NCBI GenBank assembly: GCA_030748735.1
Contig: JASMLK010000132.1
Location: 1-64,000 of the forward strand
From: Myxococcota bacterium
GTDB lineage: Bacteria > Myxococcota_A > UBA9160 > UBA4427
DNA length: 64,000 bases
Reading direction: 5' to 3'
Part shown: piece by piece, positions 24,276 through 34,809 of the stretch
Layout: each line of letters begins with the position of its first letter
Numbering within the stretch: the first letter of the stretch is position 1
Position numbers and translations under genes: made by a program
The notes under the pieces: model-generated
Database searches by the model: none
What the model saw: only the letters and a program-made list of their open reading frames with translations
What the model was told of the DNA's origin: nothing

Positions 24276-25256
24276 TCACCCGATCTGCAAGTCCACCCAC
24301 GCCATCATCAAGTAGAACATGGCGGGGATCGCGAGCAGCGGGGAGTCGATGCGGTCGAGTACGCCCCCCATGCCGGGGAGCAGGGCGCCGGCGTCTTTGA
24401 CGTCGGCGTCGCGCTTGATCAGGCTTTCCACGAGATCGCCCACGATGCCCACGATGGCGAGCAAGAGGCCCAGCCCCAGGCACAGGCCCCACGACATCGC
24501 CTTGGAAAGATCGGGGGCAAAGAACTCGTAGACGCCCTTGCACGCCACCGCACAGAAGAGCGCGAAGACCAACCCACCAAGCGCCCCTTCGACGCTCTTG
24601 TTCGGGCTGATTTCCGGGGCGAGCGGGCGCTTGCCCCAGGCGCGGCCGGCGAAGTAGGCCCCGGCGTCGCAAGCGACCGAGACCACCAACGCATAGGTCA
24701 TGAAGAACGCGCCGGTGGCGGGCACGAGGCCGATCCAGGCGAGGTCGAACTCGCCGTAGCGCGAGGCCGCTGCCTCGTAGAAGAAGCGCAACACGATCGC
24801 GTGCGAAAGCAGCCACGCGACATAGAAGACGCCGAAGAAAGTGCCCGAGATACTCGCGAGCGCTTCGGTGATCTCGGCCTTGCGAAGCTGCGCGATCATG
24901 AAGGCGAGCAGTGACGCGGTAAGCAGCAGCGTCATGTGATACTCGCTGCCCCAATAGGCCACGAGCGCGACCGCAACGCCAAAGCCGAGCCCGAGCCCCA
25001 CGAACGGCTCGGCGCCCTTCTGTTCGATCAACCCGTAGAACTCGCGCTGGCCGATCAGGATGAAACCAATCACGATGGCGAGATAGCCGTAGCCACCGAT
25101 GTAAGTGACGTAGAGCACCAGGGGGATCAAGAACGCCGCGGTAACGAGCCGCAGCACCAGCTCATTGACCTTCGATTCCTTCTTCTCGGCAATCGGCGTC
25201 GCGGGTTGCGGGTGCAACGGTTCGTCAGGCTCCGGTTCCACGGTCGAATCGCTCAT
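24276..25256 (-). CDS. cdsA: Phosphatidate cytidylyltransferase (CDP-diglyceride synthase)
   Basis: This 326-residue polytopic inner-membrane enzyme makes CDP-diacylglycerol, the substrate of PgsA. About eight hydrophobic segments are visible. The C-terminal signature reads VGDLVESLIKRDADVKDAG followed by LLPGMGGVLDRIDS, matching the Cds consensus S-x-x-KR-x4-KD-x-G-x2-LPGHGG-x2-DR-x-D, with Met for His. The 35-residue N-terminus is Pro/Glu-rich. It lies 54 nt downstream of dut as the last gene of the long operon-like run. Confidence 0.9.
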   Translation of the reverse strand: MSDSTVEPEPDEPLHPQPATPIAEKKESKVNELVLRLVTAAFLIPLVLYVTYIGGYGYLAIVIGFILIGQREFYGLIEQKGAEPFVGLGLGFGVAVALVAYWGSEYHMTLLLTASLLAFMIAQLRKAEITEALASISGTFFGVFYVAWLLSHAIVLRFFYEAAASRYGEFDLAWIGLVPATGAFFMTYALVVSVACDAGAYFAGRAWGKRPLAPEISPNKSVEGALGGLVFALFCAVACKGVYEFFAPDLSKAMSWGLCLGLGLLLAIVGIVGDLVESLIKRDADVKDAGALLPGMGGVLDRIDSPLLAIPAMFYLMMAWVDLQIG

Positions 25257-25310
25257 CGCTCCCCCCTCTGCATCACGAACTCATCACGGCTGCGAAGCGC
25301 TGCGCGCGAT

Positions 25311-25787
25311 TCAAGACCGCCCGCTATGCCCGAAGCCCCCTTCGCCTCGCTCGGTTTCGTCGAGATCTTCGACCTCGTCGAAAACGCTGCGCACCACCGG
25401 GGCAATCACGAGCTGCGCGATACGATCGCCCCGCTTGATCACGAAGGGCTCCTGCCCGGCGTTCAGCAGGATCACCTTGAGTTCGCCCCGGTAGTCGGCG
25501 TCGATGGTACCGGGTGCGTTGGGAAGCACGATCCCATGGCGCAACGCAAGACCGCTGCGCGCGCGAACCTGCCCCTCGTAGCCGACCGGAATCGCAAGCG
25601 AAAAACCGGTCGGGACGAGCTCGCGGGCGCCGGGGGCGAGTGTCATCTCGCCCCCGATCGCCGCTTTGAGGTCTACGCCGGCCGAACCTTCGGTCGCGGC
25701 CGTGGGCAGGTCGAGGCCCTCGCCATGGGGAAGGCGCTTGATGCGTACGCGGACGTCCGCTGCGCTGGCCCCGGGCGAGTCAGTCAC
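25311..25787 (-). CDS. dut: dUTP diphosphatase
   Basis: This 158-residue trimeric dUTPase hydrolyses dUTP to dUMP. All five motifs are present: [43 protein letters not shown] and the C-terminal arm [13 protein letters not shown] 25787 follows the pnp stop by 15 nt, so the two are coupled. Length is normal. Confidence 0.93.
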   Translation of the reverse strand: MTDSPGASAADVRVRIKRLPHGEGLDLPTAATEGSAGVDLKAAIGGEMTLAPGARELVPTGFSLAIPVGYEGQVRARSGLALRHGIVLPNAPGTIDADYRGELKVILLNAGQEPFVIKRGDRIAQLVIAPVVRSVFDEVEDLDETERGEGGFGHSGRS

Positions 25788-25802
25788 GCTGCAACCTCGC
25801 TG

Positions 25803-28016
25803 CTACGCACCACCGGCATCGTCGGTCGCGTCTTCACCCTTCGCCGCCAGTTCGGCAAGGGCTTCCTTGCGCGACAGGCGGATGCGGCCAGCCGGATCGA
25901 TGTCGATGCACTTGGCGAGGATCTCGTCGCCTTCGCTCACCAGGTCCGTCACCTTGTCGACCCGACCCGCGGCGAGATGGCTGATGTGAACCAGACCATC
26001 GGTGCCGGGGAAGATCTCGGCGAAAGCACCGAAGTCGGCAATGCGCTTCACCTTCGCGAGGTAGATGCGACCGATCTCGGCTTCCTGGGTGAGTTCTTCG
26101 ACCATCGAAAGCGCCACCTTCACGGCTTCCGAGTTGGGACCGAAGACCGAGCAGCGGCCCGAATCGTCGACGTCGATCTTGGCGCCGGTGGTTTCCTGGA
26201 TGGCGCGGATCACCTTGCCGCCAGGCCCGATGATGTCGCGGATGCGATCGGGCTTCACGAAGAGCACCTCGAGACGCGGTGCAAAGTCGTGCAGCTCGCC
26301 GCGCGGCTTCAGACCGTGGAGGTCGGCGTCCGTGTCCTTGTTCATGCAGTCGAGGATGTGCAACCGGCCGTCCTTCGCCTGCCCGAGGGCCTGCTCGAGG
26401 ATCTCCCAGTTGATCTCCTTGACCTTGATGTCCATCTGGAGCGCGGTGATGCCCTCGCTCGAACCCGTCACCTTGAAGTCCATGTCGCCGAGATGATCCT
26501 CGTCGCCGAGGATGTCACTCAGAACGACCGTGCGGCTGCCGTCGGTGATGAGCCCCATCGCGATGCCCGCAACGGGCGCCTTCAGCGGCACACCGGCGTC
26601 GAGCAACGAAAGGGTCGAACCGCAGACCGCCGCCATCGACGACGAGCCATTCGACTCGAGCGTCTCACTCACCACGCGGATCGTGTAGGGGAAGTCTTCG
26701 TGCTCGGGAAGCACCGGCTTGATGGCGCGCTCGGCGAGCGTACCGTGGCCCACTTCACGTCGACCGGGGCCACGCAGCGGCCGTGCTTCGCCGACCGAGA
26801 AGGGCGGGAAGTTGTAGTGCAGCATGAAGGTCTTCTTGTAGCGACCCTTCATGCCGTCGATGGTCTGCTCATCGAAGCCACTGCCCAGGGTGGTGGACAC
26901 CATCGCTTGCGTTTCACCGCGGGTAAACAGTGCAACACCGTGGGGGCGCGGCACGACGCGAACTTCCGACGCAATCTGGCGAATGTCCGCCGGCCCGCGG
27001 CCGTCGATGCGCTCACTGCTCGCCATCACGCGCTCTCGCACGATCTCGGCACCGAGGTCGTGAAGGATCGTCTTCACCGTACCCTGCAGCTTCTTGAGAC
27101 CGTTGGCGCGATCGTCGAAGTCTTCGAGGCTTCGCACTTCGATCGGCGCCTTGCGGTACTCGTCGACGTACTCGGCGATGATCTCCTTTTCGATCGCCTT
27201 CACCGCCGTGCCGCGTGCGAACTTCTCTTTGATCTGGAACGCCTCGGCAAGGCGCGCTTCGGCCTTGCTGCGCAGCTCGTTCCAAAGCTCCGAGTTGTCC
27301 TCGGCTTCGGGGGCTTCGATCTTCTCCTTGCCGACCTGCTTCTTCAATTCATCGATCTTGTCGATGATCGGCAGGATGTTCTCGTGACCAAACTTGAGAG
27401 CCGCGAGGACTTCGGCTTCGGGCACCTGATGGGCGCCACCTTCCACCATCACGATCGAGCCGCGATGGCCGGCCACGATGAACTCGATGTCGCTTTCTTC
27501 GAGCTGCTCGGGCGTTGGATTGATGGTGAGTTCGCCATCGATGCGGGCAACACGCACGGCCGCGATCGGATTGAGGAAGGGAATCTCGGAGATGCTCAGA
27601 GCGGCCGAAGCACCGACGAACGCGCAGATGTCGACCGGGCATTCGGGGTCTGCCGAGAGCACCGTCGCCGTCACTTGCGTCTCGTCGTTGTAGCCGTCCT
27701 CGAAGAGCGGGCGAATCGCGCGATCGATGAAGCGCGAGTTCAGGACTTCGCCGTCCGACAAGCGCCCTTCGCGCTTGAAGAAGCCACCGGGGATCTTGCC
27801 GGCTGCGGCGAACTTCTCGACCACGTCTACCGTGAGCGGGAAGAAGTCGATCCCGGGTCGCGGCTTCGAGTGGACTGCGGTCACGAGGACGACGGTGTCG
27901 CCCTGGGTGACCATGACGGCACCGGCAGCCTGCTTGGCGATCCGGCCCGTGGAAAGTGTCATGGGTGTGCCACCGACGTCGATGGTCACAGAGGTTTCTT
28001 CGAACCAACTTGGCAT
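25803..28016 (-). CDS. pnp: Polyribonucleotide nucleotidyltransferase (PNPase)
   Basis: This 737-residue 3'-5' phosphorolytic exoribonuclease has two RNase PH domains (first opening LSTGRIAKQAAGAVMVTQGD; second with FPPFSVGEARPLRGPGRREVGHG and DILGDEDHLGDMDFKVTGS). A KH domain (IGPGGKVIRAIQETTGAKID) and an S1 domain (GRIYLAKVKRIADFGAFAEI) follow. ATG 28016 with AGGAG 10 nt upstream is used. The gene follows rpsO across a 366-nt leader that contains a long inverted repeat, which in other bacteria is where RNase III and PNPase autoregulate. Confidence 0.95.
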   Translation of the reverse strand: MPSWFEETSVTIDVGGTPMTLSTGRIAKQAAGAVMVTQGDTVVLVTAVHSKPRPGIDFFPLTVDVVEKFAAAGKIPGGFFKREGRLSDGEVLNSRFIDRAIRPLFEDGYNDETQVTATVLSADPECPVDICAFVGASAALSISEIPFLNPIAAVRVARIDGELTINPTPEQLEESDIEFIVAGHRGSIVMVEGGAHQVPEAEVLAALKFGHENILPIIDKIDELKKQVGKEKIEAPEAEDNSELWNELRSKAEARLAEAFQIKEKFARGTAVKAIEKEIIAEYVDEYRKAPIEVRSLEDFDDRANGLKKLQGTVKTILHDLGAEIVRERVMASSERIDGRGPADIRQIASEVRVVPRPHGVALFTRGETQAMVSTTLGSGFDEQTIDGMKGRYKKTFMLHYNFPPFSVGEARPLRGPGRREVGHGTLAERAIKPVLPEHEDFPYTIRVVSETLESNGSSSMAAVCGSTLSLLDAGVPLKAPVAGIAMGLITDGSRTVVLSDILGDEDHLGDMDFKVTGSSEGITALQMDIKVKEINWEILEQALGQAKDGRLHILDCMNKDTDADLHGLKPRGELHDFAPRLEVLFVKPDRIRDIIGPGGKVIRAIQETTGAKIDVDDSGRCSVFGPNSEAVKVALSMVEELTQEAEIGRIYLAKVKRIADFGAFAEIFPGTDGLVHISHLAAGRVDKVTDLVSEGDEILAKCIDIDPAGRIRLSRKEALAELAAKGEDATDDAGGA

Positions 28017-28166
28017 TACAGATGTACTCCTGGCGCGCATGAATACGCGCGCGCCTCGATTGGCCCACACCGCTATGGGTGGGCCTGATGAGGGCGTCGC
28101 TTGGCGCGGTGTACGGCACTCTGCCGACCTTGCCAGGGAGGAGAAATCCGGTCGAATGCGGGATCA

Positions 28167-28260
28167 GCTATACGCGAACGAAGGTCGCGATGGAGGCGCG
28201 TCGATGCGTGCTCTCACATGCGCCTGGCCTGGCGGCTCTTTCAGCGCTTTCGCGTATAGC
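28167..28260 (-). promoter_or_regulatory. Long inverted repeat in the rpsO-pnp leader
   Basis: GCTATACGCGAA (28167-28178) and TTCGCGTATAGC (28249-28260) are perfectly complementary over 12 bp. The 70 nt between them contain a nested GGCGC/GCGCC stem. It lies between rpsO and pnp, so the transcript would form a long hairpin upstream of the pnp ribosome-binding site. This is analogous in position to the E. coli pnp leader cut by RNase III. Confidence 0.5.
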
Positions 28261-28383
28261 CGATTCCCACACCCGATCAGTGCGCTCCCCCCGAAACGCC
28301 CGTGTGGCTATTGCAGCCTTGCTTGTCTGACTTGCGTGACCCCGAACGACCGGGGCCGGTGCGTCGACTCTTTCTTTACTTCC

Positions 28384-28650
28384 CTAGCGACGCAAACCGA
28401 GGCGCCCAATCAGCGCCGCGTACCGCTCCACGTCATCGCCCTTGAGATAGTCGAGCAGGCGTCGTCGTTGACTCACGATCTTCAGCAGACCGCGGCGCGA
28501 ATGGTGATCCTTGCCGTGGCCCTTGAAGTGTTCGGAGAGTTCTTCGATCCGCCGGGTCAGGAGGGCAATCTGCACCTCGGGCGATCCTGTGTCGCCATCT
28601 TTGCGTGCATATTCCTTGATGACTTCCTGCTTGGTCTCGGCGGAGATCAA
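28384..28650 (-). CDS. rpsO: 30S ribosomal protein S15
   Basis: The 88-residue protein has normal S15 length and motifs: [42 protein letters not shown]. It binds the central domain of 16S rRNA. It lies upstream of pnp as in most bacteria, and its 275-bp 5' gap to truB probably contains its own promoter (not resolved). No other feature is seen in that gap. Confidence 0.96.
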   Translation of the reverse strand: MISAETKQEVIKEYARKDGDTGSPEVQIALLTRRIEELSEHFKGHGKDHHSRRGLLKIVSQRRRLLDYLKGDDVERYAALIGRLGLRR

Positions 28651-28925
28651 CGCTTGCCTCTCTTTCTTTCTCGTTCTTCTATTGCTCTTGGCGCGAAGGA
28701 CGTTTGTCTGAGGTCAACGCGTCGTCCATGACCCGAACGGCCGGGAACGATCGCGCTGACAGGTGAAGTGGTTCCGCTTCGACGAATTCGCTTGCGAACC
28801 CGAGACGGGAACCGGGTGGATCGAGTGCCGAGCGGCCCTCGAGTGCGCGGCAGTGTGACAGAGCGGGTCTAGGGTCGCAACTGCTCGGATGAACTCACGA
28901 TTCTCACATGCCCGCAGATGGCGGG

Positions 28926-29870
28926 TCAGTTCGACTCGGCGCCGAAGACGCGCAGCGGCCAGAGCCGCCGATCGGCGCGGAGCTCGAGCAGGCCCACGAG
29001 CTCGCCGTCGATGTCGATGGCCACGACCCTGTCCCCAGGGGCGATCCTCAGCCGGGCACCGGGCGAGATGTCGCCACCGTGGCGCACACGTCGCGTCCCC
29101 GCCTCGGCGAGTTCGAGCACCGGGAGTTCCATTGCGTCTGCGGGTGAAATGACCCGCTTGTCGATGCCTCCTGCCTCGGCTTCGGCCTCCAACTGTTCGA
29201 ACGGCACCGCCTGCTCGATCCCGAAGGGCCCGCTGCGTACGCGCCGCAGGCCCTCGAGGTGCGCGCCACAGCCGAGGGCATCACCGATTTCTGATGCCAG
29301 GACACGAACATAGGTGCCGACCGAGCAGTCGACGTCGACCTCGGCCAGGCCATCTTCGAAGGCGGTCAGCTCGAGCCGATGGATCGTCACCCGCTTGGGG
29401 TCGCGTTCGACTTCTTCGCCTCGGCGCGCCAGCCGGTGGAGGGGCACGCCGTTCTTCTTGACCGCGCTGTACATCGGCGGCACCTGATCGATGGGGCCCC
29501 GAAAGCCCTCGAGCGCCGCTTCGAACGCGTCACGATCGGGCAGTTCGCCTTCGTGGCGCGCGGTGACTTCGCCCTGGGCATCGAGAGTGTCCGTTTCGAT
29601 CCCGAGTCGGACGCTCCCCTGATAGCTCTTTTCGTCCTTCGTAATGAAGGAGATCAGCTTGGTGGCGTCGCGTACGGCGAGGGGGAGCACCCCGGTCGCC
29701 TGGGGATCGAGGGTGCCCAGGTGTCCGACGCGTCGCGTGCCGAGCCAGCGGCGCGCGGCGTCGACGACGTCGTGACTCGTCATGCCGGAGGGTTTGTCGA
29801 CGACCAGAAAGCCCGCGGGTCCGGGGGCTTCACGGGAACGGCGACGACTACGATTTCGTTTCTTCGACAT
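28926..29870 (-). CDS. truB: tRNA pseudouridine(55) synthase
   Basis: TruB makes psi55 in the tRNA T-loop. The catalytic Asp is in GHLGTLDPQATGVLPL, preceded by LVVDKPSGMTSHDVV, and followed by VRLGIETDTLDAQGE, PPMYSAVKKNGVPLHRLAR and VRVLASEIGDALGCGAHL. A PUA-like C-terminus is present. ATG 29870 gives 314 residues with a very basic N-terminus and overlaps the rbfA 3' end by 23 nt. The order rbfA-truB is standard. Confidence 0.93.
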   Translation of the reverse strand: MSKKRNRSRRRSREAPGPAGFLVVDKPSGMTSHDVVDAARRWLGTRRVGHLGTLDPQATGVLPLAVRDATKLISFITKDEKSYQGSVRLGIETDTLDAQGEVTARHEGELPDRDAFEAALEGFRGPIDQVPPMYSAVKKNGVPLHRLARRGEEVERDPKRVTIHRLELTAFEDGLAEVDVDCSVGTYVRVLASEIGDALGCGAHLEGLRRVRSGPFGIEQAVPFEQLEAEAEAGGIDKRVISPADAMELPVLELAEAGTRRVRHGGDISPGARLRIAPGDRVVAIDIDGELVGLLELRADRRLWPLRVFGAESN

Positions 29871-30309
29871 CAGCGATCTCTTGGACCTCGGCGGCTTCTT
29901 GCGCCGGGGCACTTTCTTGGGTGTCGATTGCTTCATCCGCCTCAGCGGTCTCATCCGCCACGGCGATCTCCTGCAGGATCTCCATCGTCTCGCCCGCCAG
30001 GCGTAGCGATGGGTCGTATTCGAAACGCAGCGCAGGGGTGCGCCGCAGGTTCAGCGATGCGGCGATCTTGCGCCGGATGTAGCTCGAAGCACTTTCGAGG
30101 CCGTCCTCGACCTCGTCGATCTCGTCGAAGTCTGGCTCGCCGTCGCCTTCGAACAAGCTCCAACCCACGACCGCGTTGCTCAGGTCGGGTGCGACATCGA
30201 CGCGCAGCACCGTGACCATCTTGACGCGACGGTCGGTGACTTCGTCACGCAGCACGCGTGCGACTTCTTGTTGGAGCTGATGGGCAATTCGGTCGGTTCG
30301 CAGAGACAT
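29848..30309 (-). CDS. rbfA: Ribosome-binding factor A
   Basis: From ATG 30309 (RTDRIAHQLQQEVARVLRDE) this is 153 residues. The KH-fold RbfA core includes VLRVDVAPDLSNAVVGWSLF and the ASSYIRRKIAASLNLRRTPALRFEYD helix-strand. It acts in 30S maturation. The last ~45 residues are an unusual acidic Glu/Ala tail not found in typical RbfA. Upstream residues before 30309 are low-complexity and not family-like. Confidence 0.9.
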   Translation of the reverse strand: MSLRTDRIAHQLQQEVARVLRDEVTDRRVKMVTVLRVDVAPDLSNAVVGWSLFEGDGEPDFDEIDEVEDGLESASSYIRRKIAASLNLRRTPALRFEYDPSLRLAGETMEILQEIAVADETAEADEAIDTQESAPAQEAAEVQEIADVEETKS

Positions 30310-30328
30310 GGGCCGCGCCTCGAACGCT

Positions 30329-30700
30329 TCATGAATCGATGGGATCGGGTGGGTCGGGTGAATCGAAAGGGGCGATGTCGTCTTCGGGGTCGCCAGGGGC
30401 ACTCGCCTCGTGGGGCAGCACCATGATTTCGAGGTCGCTGTCGAGCACCTCGCAGTCGTGTCGTTCCTCTACGAAGTGGATCGCGCGTTCCAGCACCTTC
30501 TTGACGGGTGGAGCTTCGGCACCGGCCGCCGACATACCGAGCACGGCCCTTTGCCAGGTCCCCTGCCCACCGACTTCCGAAACCGAGATGTTGAATTGAT
30601 TGCGCAGCCGCTGCTGGATCGAGCGCACGACGCCGCGCTTCTGTTTCAGGGACTGCGAGTCGTAGACGTGGATTTCGACGACTGCCGCTCCGACGACCAT
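30329..30700 (-). CDS. DUF503 family protein (YlxP-like)
   Basis: The 123-residue protein opens MVVGAAVVEIHVYDSQSLKQ, then KRGVVRSIQQRLRNQFNISVSEVGGQ, the DUF503/YlxP signature. The family typically sits between infB and rbfA and is implicated in late ribosome maturation, possibly RNA binding. The C-terminus is a Pro/Asp-rich tail. It lies 19 nt upstream of rbfA. Confidence 0.85.
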   Translation of the reverse strand: MVVGAAVVEIHVYDSQSLKQKRGVVRSIQQRLRNQFNISVSEVGGQGTWQRAVLGMSAAGAEAPPVKKVLERAIHFVEERHDCEVLDSDLEIMVLPHEASAPGDPEDDIAPFDSPDPPDPIDS

Positions 30701-30823
30701 GACATACCTCGCGCGCCGCGATCAGTCGATCTCAGGACATCGACCCCGGAAGCAGACCGTTCGTCGCCCCGAGTGGGTCGGCGCCTTCGACTGGCACGAA
30801 CGGCCAAACCCGAAGCACGCCGC

Positions 30824-33283
30824 CTACAGGGTCGCTGGTTCCTCCTCGAGTTCGAAGGCCTCGATAACGTCGCCAACCTTGACGTCGTTGTAGCCCCCGA
30901 TCCCGATACCGCATTCGAAGTCGTTGCCGACTTCGGCGACGTCGTCCTTGAAGCGGCGAAGTGAAGCGATCGTACCTTCGTACACCTGGATGCCGTCTCG
31001 CACCAGCCGACAGCGCGCACCGCGCTTCACCTTGCCGTCGTTCACATACGAACCCGCGATCGTGCCGAGCTTCGGAATGACGAACGTCTCGCGAACCTCC
31101 GCGCGACCGAGCGGCACTTCCTTGATCGTCGGCGGAAGCAGCCCCGCCATCGAGCTGCGGATGTCGTCGATCAGGTTCATGATGATCGTGTAGTTGCGGA
31201 TCTCGATCCCGTGCGTGTCCGCCGCCCGCGTCGCCGCGTTGTCGGGACGCACGTTGAAGCCGACCACGATGCCGCTACTGGCCGACGCGAGCATCACGTC
31301 GTTTTCGTTGATCGCCCCCACGCCGGACGTCAGGATCGTCACCTTCACCGCTTCGGTGGCCAGATCTTCGACAGCCGACACGACCGCTTCACGGGTACCG
31401 GCCACGTCGGCCTTGATGACGAGCTTCAGATCCTTCGCCTCTTCGACGTCGGCCTGGGCGTAGAACTCTTCGAGGCTCATGCGCGGCCGCGGCGCCGAGG
31501 GCGCGCTGCGCTTCTGGTCGACGCGGTGCTGGATCACGCTCTTCGCCGCGCGCTCGTTCTTCACGACGTCGAGCACGGAACCGAGTTCCGGTACGGCCGA
31601 CAAGCCGATGAGCCGCACCGGCGTAGAGGGGCCGGCTTCGTTCACCTTCTTGCCGTCGTGATCTTCCATCAAGCGGACACGGCCCCATTCGGTGCCGACC
31701 ACGACGGTTTCGCCGCGGTTGAGCGTGCCGCTCTGGATCAGCACCGTCGCGAGAGGACCGCGCCCCTTGTCGAGATGCGCTTCGAGCACGACACCCTTCG
31801 CCGGCAGCTTGGGGTCGGCCGTGAGTTCGAGGATCTCGCTCTGCAGCGCCACCATCTCGAGCAGCTGCTCGAGGCCGTCACCGGTCTTGGCCGAAACGTC
31901 GACGCAGATGATGTCACCGCCGAAATCTTCGGGAACGAGGTCGTGTTCCATCAGGCGCTGACGCGCCGTCTTCGGGTCGGCTTCGGGCAGATCACACTTG
32001 TTGATCGCCACCACCATCGGCACGTCGGCCGCGCGGCAGTGTTCGATCGCTTCGATCGTCTGCGGCATGACGCCGTCGTTCGCCGCGACGACGAGGATTA
32101 CGATGTCGGTTGCCTGCGCGCCTCGCGCCCGCATGGCGGTAAACGCGGCGTGGCCCGGGGTGTCGATGAAGGTCAGCGGTCCGCGGCTCGTGTCGACGCG
32201 ATAGGCGCCGATGTGCTGCGTGATGCCACCCGCTTCACCGTCGACCACCGCAGACTTGCGGATCGCGTCGAGGATGGACGTCTTGCCGTGATCGACGTGC
32301 CCCATCACGGTCACGACAGGCGGTCGCGGTTCACCTTCGCCCGTTTCCTTCTTGTCGACTTCGTCGATGACGGTGATGAATTCTTCTTCCTTGAAACCCG
32401 TGTCGACCACTTCGAACTTGAACTCGTCCGCGATCTTCTGGCAGGTGGCGACGTCGATGCGCTGGTTCACCGAAACCATGATGCCCATCGCCATCAACTT
32501 GCCCTGGATGAGCGGAGCCTTGACGCCGGCCTGCTTGGCGAGTTCGCCGATCCCGATCTCACCGGGCACGCGCACGACGCGCTTCTGGTCCGCGGCAGCG
32601 ACGGGACTCACGGGCTTCGCCAATGCGTCACGACGCTTTCGTCGCGGGTTCTGCATTGCACCGCCGGGTGCGACCGGTGCGCGACGCGCCCCACCACCAC
32701 GGCTCGTGATCTGGCGGCCGAATTGCTCCTGCTCGCGCAGGTTGACGACTTCGCGCACGCGCTTGCGCTGCTTGCCCTTGCCACCACCGGGTGCGCCACT
32801 CGGCACCTGCGCGCCACGGCCGGCGTCGCGCCGGGTTCCGGCACCTGCGTCACCCGCAGGACGCACCGGCGCCTCATCGCCACTCGGCACTACCGCGGGC
32901 TGCTCTTCTGCAACGGCCGCAACGGGTTCGGCTTCGGGTTCTTCGGCGGTCGGCTCGGCTTCCGGCTCGGCCTCGACTTCGGCAACGACCGGCTCGGCCT
33001 CTACGAGCGGTTCCGGTTCCGGCTCGGGCTCCGGTGCGACCTTGCGGCGACGACGGATGACCGCGGCGCCGCCCTTTCGGTCGACACGCCGCTCTTCCAT
33101 CTTCCGACTCGACGGCTTGGTGGCTTCGCCGAGTTTTTCGCGTACGAGAGCAACCTGCTCCTCTTCGAGCGCTGCCGTGGGCCCTTTGAGTTCGATGCCG
33201 ATTTCACGTGCCTTCTCGACAAACTCGTTCTTCTCGATGCCCAGCTCTTCTGCGAGCTTGTATGCCCTGATCTTTGCTGCCAT
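30824..33283 (-). CDS. infB: Translation initiation factor IF-2
   Basis: This 819-residue GTPase delivers initiator tRNA to the ribosome. An IF2_N helical motif is near residues 1-50, a Pro/Glu/Ala-rich linker near 80-140, and a second IF2_N-like part near 240-290. The G domain has GHVDHGKTS at 328-336, DTPGH and NKCD, followed by domains II, III and IV. The long acidic linker is typical of high-GC proteobacteria. It stands in the canonical nusA-infB order, 48 nt after nusA. Confidence 0.96.
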   Translation of the reverse strand: MAAKIRAYKLAEELGIEKNEFVEKAREIGIELKGPTAALEEEQVALVREKLGEATKPSSRKMEERRVDRKGGAAVIRRRRKVAPEPEPEPEPLVEAEPVVAEVEAEPEAEPTAEEPEAEPVAAVAEEQPAVVPSGDEAPVRPAGDAGAGTRRDAGRGAQVPSGAPGGGKGKQRKRVREVVNLREQEQFGRQITSRGGGARRAPVAPGGAMQNPRRKRRDALAKPVSPVAAADQKRVVRVPGEIGIGELAKQAGVKAPLIQGKLMAMGIMVSVNQRIDVATCQKIADEFKFEVVDTGFKEEEFITVIDEVDKKETGEGEPRPPVVTVMGHVDHGKTSILDAIRKSAVVDGEAGGITQHIGAYRVDTSRGPLTFIDTPGHAAFTAMRARGAQATDIVILVVAANDGVMPQTIEAIEHCRAADVPMVVAINKCDLPEADPKTARQRLMEHDLVPEDFGGDIICVDVSAKTGDGLEQLLEMVALQSEILELTADPKLPAKGVVLEAHLDKGRGPLATVLIQSGTLNRGETVVVGTEWGRVRLMEDHDGKKVNEAGPSTPVRLIGLSAVPELGSVLDVVKNERAAKSVIQHRVDQKRSAPSAPRPRMSLEEFYAQADVEEAKDLKLVIKADVAGTREAVVSAVEDLATEAVKVTILTSGVGAINENDVMLASASSGIVVGFNVRPDNAATRAADTHGIEIRNYTIIMNLIDDIRSSMAGLLPPTIKEVPLGRAEVRETFVIPKLGTIAGSYVNDGKVKRGARCRLVRDGIQVYEGTIASLRRFKDDVAEVGNDFECGIGIGGYNDVKVGDVIEAFELEEEPATL

Positions 33284-33331
33284 GCGTTATGCGTCGCCCA
33301 TCTGGCCGCCCCGATGTTTCAGGCGGTTTCC

Positions 33332-34729
33332 TCATTCGCTCGGCGTGTCGGCCGTAGCCGTTTCACCGTCGCCATCTTCTGCACTTTCAGCGCTATCGGC
33401 GCCCTCGGCTGCCGCACGTGCGGCTTCCTCTCGCAGTCGTTCTTCTTCGGCTTCCGCCTCGAGTCGCGCCTTTTCTTCTTCTTCGTCGCGACGCACGACC
33501 AGCTCTGCGGCCTGCTGCTTGATCGCGGGAATGTTGCTCTCGTCGATGCCCGGCAACTGCAAGAGCAGCTCGTCGTTGCACTCCGCGAGATCTTCGAGCG
33601 AAGTGACACCCTGCTGGAGCAACAACTCGGCTTCGGGTTCACCGCAGCCTTCGACCACCGAAACGGCCTCGGCGAGCCAACGAGCGACTTCCTTCATCTT
33701 GGTTTCGCTCTTGATGTCGACCTTCCAGCCGGTGAGCTGAACGGCGAGGCGCACGTTCTGGCCGCGGCGACCGATCGCCAGCGAAAGCTGGTCGTCGGGC
33801 ACGATCACGTCCATCGCCTGGGTGGCTTCGTCGATGATCACCTTCGAAACCTGCGCGGGCGAAAGCGCGCTGCAGACGTAGCGCGCAGCGTCCGGGCTCC
33901 ACGGAACGATGTCGATGCGCTCACCGCGCAGTTCCTGCACCACCGCCTGAACGCGGCTTCCCTTCATCCCCACGCATGCACCGACGGGATCGACGTCGCT
34001 GTCGCGTGACGACACGGCGATCTTCGAACGACCACCCGGCTCGCGAGCCGCGCTTTCGATCGTCACGATCTTTTCGTAGATCTCGGGCACTTCCTGTTCG
34101 AAGAGCTTGGTGAGCATCTCGAGCGAAGCGCGGGACAGCATGATCTGCGGCCCCTTCGTCGCCTTCGTCACGTTCTGCACATAGGCGCGCACGCGATCAC
34201 CCGGGCGATAGTTTTCGCGCGGGACCTGTTCCTTCGGCGGCAACACGGCCTCGGCCCGGCCGAGGTCGATGATCAGCGAGCCCTTCTCGAAGCGGCGCAC
34301 GATGCCGTTGACGATTTCGCCCTTGCGGTCCGAGTACTCGTCGAAGGTGTTGTCGCGCTCGGCGTCGCGAATGCGCTGGATGATGACCTGCTTGGCGGTC
34401 TGCGCGAGAATGCGACCGAAGCCCGTGGTGTCGAGCTTCACACCGATTTCATCGCCGATTTCGGCATCGGGGTCATACTCGCGTCGCGCGGTTTCGATCG
34501 CGACCTGGGTCGTCTCATCGCTGACGTCTTCGACGACCTCGCGGAACTCGAAGATTTCGACTTCGCCGAGATCGTCGTTGAAGCGGCCTTCGAACTCGCG
34601 ATCGGCTCCGTGGCGCTTGTGCGCAGCCTGCACCATCGCCTCTTCGAGCGCGGCGATGATCTCGTTCGCGTCGATGCCCTTGTCCTTGGCAATCTGATCG
34701 ATTTCTCGTTTCAGGTTCTGACCGAGCAT
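33332..34729 (-). CDS. nusA: Transcription termination/antitermination protein NusA
   Basis: The 465-residue protein has an N-terminal RNAP-binding domain ([20 protein letters not shown]), S1 ([21 protein letters not shown]) and two KH domains ([48 protein letters not shown]). A helix-hairpin-like acidic repeat follows and the tail is Glu/Ala-rich. It works in pausing, termination and antitermination. It lies 80 nt downstream of rimP in the classical rimP-nusA-infB order. Confidence 0.96.
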   Translation of the reverse strand: MLGQNLKREIDQIAKDKGIDANEIIAALEEAMVQAAHKRHGADREFEGRFNDDLGEVEIFEFREVVEDVSDETTQVAIETARREYDPDAEIGDEIGVKLDTTGFGRILAQTAKQVIIQRIRDAERDNTFDEYSDRKGEIVNGIVRRFEKGSLIIDLGRAEAVLPPKEQVPRENYRPGDRVRAYVQNVTKATKGPQIMLSRASLEMLTKLFEQEVPEIYEKIVTIESAAREPGGRSKIAVSSRDSDVDPVGACVGMKGSRVQAVVQELRGERIDIVPWSPDAARYVCSALSPAQVSKVIIDEATQAMDVIVPDDQLSLAIGRRGQNVRLAVQLTGWKVDIKSETKMKEVARWLAEAVSVVEGCGEPEAELLLQQGVTSLEDLAECNDELLLQLPGIDESNIPAIKQQAAELVVRRDEEEEKARLEAEAEEERLREEAARAAAEGADSAESAEDGDGETATADTPSE

Positions 34730-34809
34730 GTGAACTCCAATCGATCTATTTCAGGTCTGTTCGTTCGCACTTCGCGCGGGGCCCGGAAGCGCCGGTTCAT
34801 TCCGGCACT

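Noticed and set aside
24936-28088. A 1050-codon open frame on the plus strand opposite dut, pnp and part of cdsA
   Set aside because: It is the antisense of well-identified genes; its composition (many His, Asp, Arg, Val) follows from their GC-rich codon use, and no domain is recognisable.
31211-34009. A 932-codon plus-strand frame opposite infB and nusA
   Set aside because: Antisense shadow of two certain genes; no ribosome-binding site and no motif.
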